A stretch of DNA of 64,000 bases from Ascaris suum (lineage: Eukaryota > Nematoda > Chromadorea > Rhabditida > Ascarididae): positions 2,354,349 to 2,418,348 of the forward strand of contig CM024176.1 in assembly GCA_013433145.1 (NCBI GenBank), read 5' to 3'. Of this stretch, positions 56,061 through 64,000 are shown one piece after another. The notes below the pieces were generated by a model, which made no database searches, was not told where the DNA came from, and saw only the letters and a program-made list of their open reading frames with translations. The translations under genes were made by a program, and so were the position numbers. Numbering within the stretch: the first letter of the stretch is position 1; every line of letters begins with the position of its first letter.

Positions 56061-59000
56061 ATGATGCAGTTCAGCGAAGAGGCGAGTCTTGCAGTGCCAT
56101 GTTCCAGCAATGCGGTGCAATCGCCTACGCAGCCTGTACCCATACGAAAACGTCGCTTTAGCAGTGCCAAAATCCAACCGGTAAGTGATGCTTAAATAGA
56201 TCGTCTTATCGTTTGATCTTTTCAAAGACTACTAGACAGCTGTTGTGGTAACATAGACTTAAAAAAATGAACGCTGATCAACTCAGTGGATTTTTTGGTG
56301 CTGATCTATACGAAGAGCGAACATTAAAACGTCAAATCCAAAAAAAATAGCGAAAATAGACGCTCGTCATGTTTCCGTAACACTCCATGACGTTCATGTT
56401 TGTTATACGTTCGATACTATGAAAGCATATCTCGCATCTTTTTAAGAGATTTGAGATTTTCAATTTCGTTCTTATATGAGTCGCTGTTTTCGAAATTTAA
56501 CAACTTGGACAATGCCTCGAAAAAAAAAGCGAAATTTGCTCGGCTGTTACGAGCTTCTCATATCGTTCTTCCGATTCGCAAAGAGAGGTTGGATTTGAGT
56601 AGATGAGTAGTTAGTAAAATAAAATGGGTAAATATTTCTCACAAAAATATATTTAATTATGGAGTAGCTCTGAACTTATTTGTTAGATCGGGCTGCACGA
56701 TGCTATTGAATTTGTAGATCGGGCTGCACGATTCTACATTAAAGTACATCATTTAATGAAATTTTTCGATGTTTTAATGCAATATTATACTTGTGAGCCC
56801 ATTGAGAGCTCTTCTACCAAGGAAAGACAACGGGAGTATTGCTGCTGCTTTTGGATAACTATAATGGGCACATTATATTCTCTCTTCGATATGAATTCGA
56901 TGTTTCGATTTCTTCAGTATTTCAATTCATATGTTAAAGCGCTTGATCACCTCGATCGAGCCTCCTTTCCATCCATCCCTCACTACAATAGCGCCTTCCT
57001 TTTTTTTCGCAGGGAAATTCGGATAGGCGTTCGCTTTTTTTTTTGTCTTTTGCATTTAGAATATCGTAGGCTTAGGTAAAAACACTCCAGATGAGCAAAA
57101 CATCTTGCGAAGAATAGAGCCCTGGGGCTATGCAATTATTTCATTGAAACGTCACTGGCTGGCCAGTAATTTTGCACAGTACTGTTGTGACGGCCAAGCT
57201 CGACAACGACTTTTATCAGCGTGCTTTCGCTGCTGCATGATTATACTTGTGTGCTTGCGTAAGTGAATGAGCATCTCCGGATAGAGGTTTCAGGCGATAG
57301 GGATTACCCTTTGAAGATGCAGTCAGCGACGAGATCGAACCAAGCTCTCAACGCACAGCCGTCAGCTCGTTCGCCATTAAGCTGTGCAGCATCGACTAGA
57401 GGGCTAGAGGCCTCTATTGAAAGAGGGTCGCATCGTTGCTCGCAATATGACAGTTTTTTACCTCTAGCCACTTTGCAGACGCGAGTAAAGAAAGTGATGC
57501 AAAGTGACGAAGAAATAGGACGGATGGTCGCGTCGGTGCCGGTGGCAATCGGGCGGGCGATGGAACACTTCGCCGAGAAGCTCCTCGAGGCGGCGGCACT
57601 ATGCGTGCAGTGCTCAACTTCGCGAACGCTATCTCCAGCTCATATGTAAGTCATCCCTGTTACCGAATCAAGGTATTTTGTTGCCAGCCGGAGCTTCACT
57701 TTTTCGTATTACTTCCAGATTGCCGCATATTGTAGTAGCTAATGGTAACTGTAATAGTGATCAGAAGCACGGTTATGACGTTATATGCATTGATGTTTTT
57801 CTCTGAGTGAATAATAATGAATGACTTAATATGCGTTAACAGCGAAAAAAATATATCTTTGCGATTCTAGAGCTCTAGGATAGCATTCTTTATAGTGGCA
57901 GAGTGAGTTTTTAATGTTTTTTTCAGGAAGCAGGCAATGTTGAAGTACCGACATTTCGCATTTCTGGAACCGTTGATGCGGGATATTGCTTTGCCGTCGC
58001 GTGGAGTGGGGGAACCATCCTGGAACGCTGAGACCATTCCACAACCGCCCATACCAATAATGATATCTGGTAAGCTACGTTGATCTATTCTGTTGAGCGC
58101 ATGTGCTGGTTTTTTATGATTTACTTTAGTGCAGTTGTGGAAAGAGTTGGAGACTTTGGCACCTATAGGCGTTCAGGCGCGCCCACTGCATAGTACTAGT
58201 ATCCGAAGACATAGATAGACTTGCTCTAGAGGTGTAGGTTGAAGAAATTCTTTTTTTTTTTGAAATAGAAGTCAGTTAAAATTGTCTTGCGATTGAGTAG
58301 ATGTTATTCTATAGAAACGAGCCTTTAAGAAATCGGTGTAAAGAAAACAAGGCATTCATTTTTGAAACGAGAGTTGGGATTGGTGGTTTCGCAGGCTCAT
58401 TTTCAGATTTTTTTGAATATTTGTAAGGATTTTTCGATATTAAACAATATTTATGCGTTTATTAATGTCGTATTTGCTAAATTTACAGGGCATTTTATGG
58501 AAATGAGTGTTAATAAACGGTGATGCTAGAATATATGAGCGATAGAGTGTCACCAATGCCTAATCATCCTGCCATCAAAACATCCTGCTTGTGAATTTTT
58601 AGATGCAGCTTCACTGGTAGTAGTTTATGGCAGAGGGAATGAAACCCAAATATGAGATGGAGGGGGGGGGTGGGACGCCTTTTACTTGAATATGAAACAT
58701 GTTCGGAAATTTTTTATTGTAGAAAATATGGTGAATTGTGTTAAGAAGTTTTAGTCGATAATAATTGGTTTTAATTATCTCTGTTAGTGATGTGGTGCTG
58801 CGATCATTCGATTCGGTGTGACAAATGTAGTTACGAGTTATGAGACATTACATCACTGAACGTTATGAAATATGAATCGATTACGTTCGGTAATAGTTTT
58901 TTTTTCTTTGATTGTAAAAATGTGGTGATAGATTTTTATAGCGGTTAGGATTTTAAGTTTGTTTTTTTTTCACTTAGAAAGTCGTAAAATTTTTCTTCTT

Positions 59001-60086
59001 TTTCTGGAGGATGAAAACATTGAAAGTGAATTTTGCAAATTATATTGTTTCCGTCATTTTATTATTAATAGTAAGCATCATCTCCTACAGCGCTATATTA
59101 ATTGTGCATTGGGGGGAGGGGGGGTATCACAAAATAATGCTCTTCTCTTTTAATTGACGTTTTAAATTTTTCAGCTCCACTGATAGATCATTATTACGCG
59201 GGTGCAGTGGTGAATGCTACACCGCAGATGCCGATGCCATCTTATGTGCCGCAAACTGTACCGTTGGTACAAGTCCCGAGCGTACCTAGCGGTTTAATGC
59301 CTATAGGTACAAAACGAAGACAAAGCAACGGAACAGCCGAGACACCTGCCGAGGGGAAGCCGAAGCGAGGCAGGCCGAGGAAGGTCAAGAAAGAGGATAA
59401 GTACGTTGCTGTTGCATTTGTATATGTTTTTGTATGTAGGCGTGTTTGTGGGATGTTGTGAAAATTGTCTGTAGACTGCCTCATGCCACAACGAGATCGT
59501 TATTGACTATGAATGTAATACTAATAGCGTGACAGAGGAGGTAAGAGTGGAGTAGGGAAGCGGAAATATCACTCTTGTGAATGAAGAGTGGATGATTTTT
59601 CTCCCACTGACTTTCCATATAAAATACTGCTTATACACAGGTTATATTATTGCATTTTTATAGAGTATATTGTAAGATTGAAATTCGTAAAGATTTGTTG
59701 GCAGTGGATCAGTTGGATGGGAGGACGTTCCTTATCGCCTTATCAGCTATATAAGTAGCGCACTTTGCTTGTCACGCATAGCGTATAACTGTTTCAGATG
59801 TGTGGATGACGAAGGTATTTTTATGGATTCGACAGCCAGTGAGGATTCGGGCGAAGCGAAGAGCTCAAACGGTATGCAAATGCTGACGGATAGCCAGCTG
59901 ATGCCACCGCCCTGCTTGCCGTCGCTTAGACTCTTGCCACGCTCAAAGACTGTACTCAGTCCAGCTGCTTCTCAACTAGTGCCAATTCAGTCGGTTACGG
60001 TACCCCAACCTCTACCTCCGTCGTTACCCAATAACTTGAGCACCAGCGTAGATACTCCATCTACCGATTCGTCTCAGCATTCATAG
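56061..60086 (+). CDS. DRAP1: NC2-alpha / DRAP1 (Dr1-associated corepressor), histone-fold protein
   Basis: Five exons on the plus strand: 56061-56180, 57479-57645, 57927-58069, 59175-59400, 59798-60086 (stop TAG). Borders are GT-AG with good GTAAGT/TTTCAG signals and matching phases, giving 314 residues. The histone fold runs from about residue 41: TRVKKVMQSDEEIGRM, VPVAIGRAMEHFAEKLLEAA, SRTLSPAHMKQAML and FAFLEPLMRDIA, matching NC2-alpha (human RIKKIMQTDEEIG region). A Pro-rich segment follows, then a basic AT-hook-like patch KPKRGRPRKVKK (about 205-216), then an acidic stretch and a Pro/Ser-rich tail. Known role: pairs with Dr1 (NC2-beta) and binds TBP on promoter DNA to block preinitiation complexes. 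The protein is longer than human DRAP1 (205 residues), and the AT-hook-like patch is a feature to note. The start is the first of two ATGs after a TTATTTAG acceptor at 56027-56028. Confidence 0.93.
56684..56731. repeat. Short direct repeat in DRAP1 intron 1
   Basis: TAGATCGGGCTGCACGAT occurs twice, 30 bases apart, in the first intron of DRAP1. Confidence 0.8.
57317..57478 (+). other. Candidate alternative first exon/N-terminus of DRAP1
   Basis: An ATG at 57317 opens 54 codons that run without a stop straight through the exon 2 acceptor at 57478 into TRVKKVMQ, in the correct frame. The peptide is Ser/Arg/Gln-rich (MQSATRSNQALNAQPSAR at its start). The block is GC-richer than the rest of intron 1, and a promoter could sit just upstream (57.1-57.3 kb). 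A transcript starting here would replace the 40-residue N-terminus of exon 1. The exon 1 version fits the family better because RRF-SSA-K leads into the fold. Confidence 0.3.
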
Positions 60087-60181
60087 CTTGGCGACTTGAT
60101 CAATGTCTTAATGGTATGTGGTTGTGACACCGTCTAGGGCCCATCTTCCTGATATCTCAAATATTGTTGTGTGCTGGCTGT

Positions 60182-60197
60182 GGGGGGGGGGGGGGGG
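60182..60197. repeat. 16-base poly-G tract in DRAP1 3' UTR
   Basis: The tract lies between the DRAP1 stop and the first AATAAA, so it would be present as G16 in the mRNA. Confidence 0.9.
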
Positions 60198-60222
60198 TAT
60201 TGTGATATTATCTGTTGTGTAA

Positions 60223-60228
60223 AATAAA
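60223..60228 (+). terminator. Polyadenylation signal AATAAA of DRAP1
   Basis: A canonical AATAAA lies 137 bases after the DRAP1 stop codon. A second one at 60528-60533 could serve a longer 3' UTR. Confidence 0.6.
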
Positions 60229-60533
60229 GAGAGAGACACATTAAGAGGGTCGGAGAAAGGAAGGGAGAGGGTATCGTTTTCACTGCTGTCTGCACTCGGT
60301 TTATTCTCTTCTGTGTATTTATTATTTTATCATTCACAACACCTATTTGTACACATGTTTTTTCTCTCTATTGCGGGAAGTGGTGTTTGTTGAATGCATT
60401 TCGCTCTTGTAATTATTAATAGTGTTGTGAGAACGTTTGTCGAGTCGTTGAGCTTTCGAGTGTTTTTCATGAGGATCTTCGTCGGTTCGCGTCTCAGTGA
60501 GTGTTCCATCTCACATGAAAGTCTTTAAATAAA

Positions 60534-63500
60534 TCTTAACTTGCTACTTGATTCCTTCGATCTCATCGCATCGTTGGGCACATAAAGGAGTATATTTGAT
60601 TAACCGATTGGACAATAATTCCTAACTGACAGCTCGCTGTCACTAGGGGATTATTTTAATCGTCGTGGAATGATATCAGAGGGATTATTGTACGAATCTC
60701 TAAATATGATATATATGATATTTCTGCCTTAGAGAAATATTTTCTGATTTATTTATTGAAGTTGAATTATTCCTTCAAAATAGTGCATCACATTTTTAAT
60801 TATATTGATCGTTAGGATCGTTGAAATATTTTTTTTCTTTTATCGGAAATGCCAGTTTGGCACTGCGAACGTACAATTTTCCTTTTAAGTATTACTACTT
60901 CGATGATATTTCTTTAAAAATTGAAGAAAATAGCATTGTTCTCATAGGTATAGTTCTTTAAACTTTCTTGTTCGCGTATTTTTCAAATTTCCCGAACGAT
61001 GCGAATCTCTACACGGATATTCGTTTGATGGCTGAAGTGCATAAAGGGATCTTTGTGATAGTTTGGATTTACGGTCTTAATGAAACTTCACCAGAATAGC
61101 GACCGAAATAAGGTGAATGTACTGATCTGGATATCAACTAATACCGAAAAATGCAAAAATTGGAAGCATTTAGTCGAATCAAGAGGCGAATAACCGAACC
61201 GAGAAAATCACTAAATTATTGCGAAGAACTTGAATGTATTGATTTATTTATGCTAACCTCAGTTAATTTATAGAATATACCAAATTCATCGTTGCAAATA
61301 TCATTCAATTCGAATTGAATGCTTCAATCATTATGAACTTTGCTACAGCTCTTTGTATTTGTTTTAAAATATGCAAATTCCGCGCAAAATTTGCATAATG
61401 TTGATTTATTTTTCTTTAGTTTGCATAATATTAGCATTATAAGCGATTATCGTCAGCATTTAGCGAAGTCGATCATCTTTATTATCGGATGGATATAATT
61501 AAATTTTTTTTTTCATTATTTAGTCAAAAATTTTTCTTTTTGGTCAAATTGGTCAAAAAGTTGGTCAAAAAATTTTTATTTCGCCACTTCATCCGTATAC
61601 TTTCACATTTTCGTGCATTAGTAGAATTATTGAAATGCCTTATCTATTTGTGATGAGACCGTTATGATTCTCGAATATTGAAATATTTATAGCAATTTAC
61701 CATATATTTGCATCAATTAGAGCTCATATAATTAAATTGCAGTCGATTGGAATACGATAGATATGATAATAGTAATTTTCGAGAATTCATCAATTTCAGG
61801 TGAAATCCCAATAGAATGACAAGAGAAATCACCTGTAATAATTTAATTATAAAATGAGACAAAATATAACGTAGTAAATTAAAACAGTTCATTACATTTA
61901 GCTCATTGCAAATCGTTCGTTGATCTCAATAAAGGAAGCTAATTGTTATTGAAAGTATGCATAAGTTGTGATAGCTGTTCAGTCTATATAGTCTATAAAA
62001 ACGATTGATGCATAATTGCTTCAGAATCAGAAGTCCCATCAAATATGTTCGTCAAAAGTCCCCCTCCCCCCTCCACATGTTACATCATTCCTTCAGCAAA
62101 ATGCTATAATGTCGAATAGAATTCTTGGAAGAAACGGGCGAATTCTGGTGGGTCGATTTCAATTTCAACGCAAAAAATTCTAATATCAGTAGAAGTCCGA
62201 ATAATAGAATTTCACATTTTTTTAAAAAATCACAATATCCATCCATTTTATAAAATTTTTGCAACATTTGCATAATCAATTTTATTATTATTATTATTTT
62301 TTAATTGCCAAAAATGCATTAATTTTATTTAATGTAAGTTAATATGAATACGATGGATACTTTCATGATTTATATTTTCAAAGAAAAAAAAAACCTCAAA
62401 ATTTCGAGTTGAAGCAATTTTTTCACGCCACATTCTCGTCGTTTATCTTCTAATTGCACATTTATTATTTCCATATCACCATAATTCTATCCATTCAATT
62501 ACATTACTTGTATTCAGAAAAAAAAAGTCAACATTACAACTGTTTCGTTGTAGTTTCTTTCTTTTTTTTTTAATAATATAGAATTTCAGTTTTAATTTGA
62601 GAAATTAACTTATTTTAATTTACATAACAGAATTACTTTATATAGTACCTATAAAGTACTCAAAAATACCTCGATTTAATATATTCGAGTAAACGTTTTA
62701 GCTATTTAATAAGATATCTAGGTGCATAAAATTTCTACTTGATGAGCGATCAGATTGCAAGTGATCGCTTATTGAAAATACTACATCAATTGCAAATTTA
62801 TCTCTTCTGAATTAAGGGGACTATATCATGAATATAAAAAATTAGATACCATACACTGAAAATGGCTTACAAATTAATCGAAGCGAGCATTCTCATGACT
62901 CATTCGCTTATGATCATAAATGCCTTCCAAGTCAAAATTTAGTGTTGCAATTCGTACTTCAGAAATTAAATGGGAATTAAAATACAAGAAATGAAATTGA
63001 TACTGTTTTTGATAGATCGCTAAAATCAATTTTTTTTTTTTTTTTGCAGAATATTAGTTTTATCAATTTCGATTCAAGTTTTAATTAATTGATTTTTTTT
63101 AAAATTAAACCTTGCCACTTTTCGAGCATTATATTTCAGTTTTGATTCATCGTTTTACTGCAATTTTTTCTTTTCATAAAATGTCGAAAAAAATCACATG
63201 CAGATTTTTGAGTAGTTTATTCGTATATTTTTATTTAAATTGCCTAATTTATTGGGGCGAAAAGACGCCTATTTAAGTTGAAAAAAAAATGTCAAACGAT
63301 TTATTATAGGTGGAATTCTCATCGATGGATAAATCACTATGCGGCAGTTGAGTCGATTAGAGTGCCAAAGCACTTCAAACAACGTCTCCGGGGAATAGTT
63401 CTCCGACTAGTGCATCAATGACCATTGTTAAAAAAAGGAGCATAAAGCTAGTTTTGCATGAAAATATGCAAATGAATACTATTGCGAAATTGGGTCGATA

Positions 63501-64000
63501 GGAGATAAAAATTAAAGGCGATATTTCATTTCTTTTTTTTTCTCTCAAAAAGTATTCATTTTTTAAAAAACAATTGAACAATATCTTTTCTTAAGTATCG
63601 AAATAAATCGCTCCTTTACGATTATATTTGTTTTGATTGTATGATTGCTATTCTTATAGGGTTTTCCACTTGAAAATAATGCAAATTTGTAAAACGAGTT
63701 GAATTTATCAATAAATATCAGCCAATCTTTTTTTTTTATTCAAAAATATATTCCATTCATTTTGAATGAATAAAGTTATTAAGGATCGACTGTATTTGGT
63801 ATCATTGTTTAATGGCTATAATATTGAATTAAATGAATGGAATTTGCTAGCATTCAACTAACTTCCAATGAAGATGAGATTATATGATCGATGTGAGATG
63901 ATTGAATGGTGAAATGGCAATCGTTTATTTGCTAATTGAGTTTGAAATCGAAAAAACAATATTTCGAGTTCATTTCCGGTGCCCTTTCCTCTTTTTTTTT
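60534..64000. other. Intergenic, AT-rich, no gene seen
   Basis: About 3.5 kb downstream of DRAP1 contain no recognisable exon on either strand. The DNA is very AT-rich with several T runs (63031-63047) and repeats of an AATTTGCATAAT-like word near 61386 and 62266. The next gene must lie beyond the right edge or have exons I cannot see. Confidence 0.55.

Overview
This window is eukaryotic nuclear DNA, AT-rich and intron-rich. It holds five protein-coding genes, all recognisable only after splicing. I joined exons by following GT-AG borders, reading phase and family similarity. The encoded Arp2 and MAP4K proteins look closest to nematode versions. Several start codons sit just behind a T-rich acceptor with no obvious local donor, as expected for spliced-leader trans-splicing. 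The best guess is a chromadorean nematode with long introns (several hundred to >1,000 bp), for example in the ascarid/spirurid group. The species cannot be fixed from this sequence alone.

Layout: four genes lie in tandem on the minus strand. They are Arp2 (arx-2/ACTR2, 3' end cut off by the left edge, 242-4868), a Golgi PAPS transporter of the SLC35B2 type (8201 to about 14.0-14.3 kb), a MAP4K3/5-type germinal-centre kinase (21244-34838, 17 exons, 842 residues), and the spliceosomal HAT-repeat protein Crooked neck/Clf1 (CRNKL1; 39270-51733, 14 exons, 742 residues). A fifth gene, the NC2-alpha/DRAP1 transcriptional corepressor (56061-60086, 5 exons, 314 residues), lies on the plus strand, head to head with CRNKL1. 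The gaps between genes are 3-7 kb, so this is not an operon. I see no functional link beyond general housekeeping: actin nucleation, sulfation-donor transport, kinase signalling, splicing, and transcription repression.

Introns and intergenic DNA carry three long (TA)n arrays, about twenty poly-G/poly-C tracts, a long GGGGA-type purine tract, GA/TC microsatellites, several short tandem duplications and a recurrent AATTTGCATAAT-like word. GC-richer islands lie 0.6-4 kb upstream of most of the starts. They may hold promoters, 5' UTR exons or alternative first exons.

I found no mobile-element protein, CRISPR array, rRNA, convincing tRNA or clearly new multi-gene system. The best leads are a symmetric in-frame 81-nt candidate cassette exon inside the kinase's CNH domain, a second possible N-terminus for DRAP1, and a complete 78-codon ORF nested in a kinase intron.
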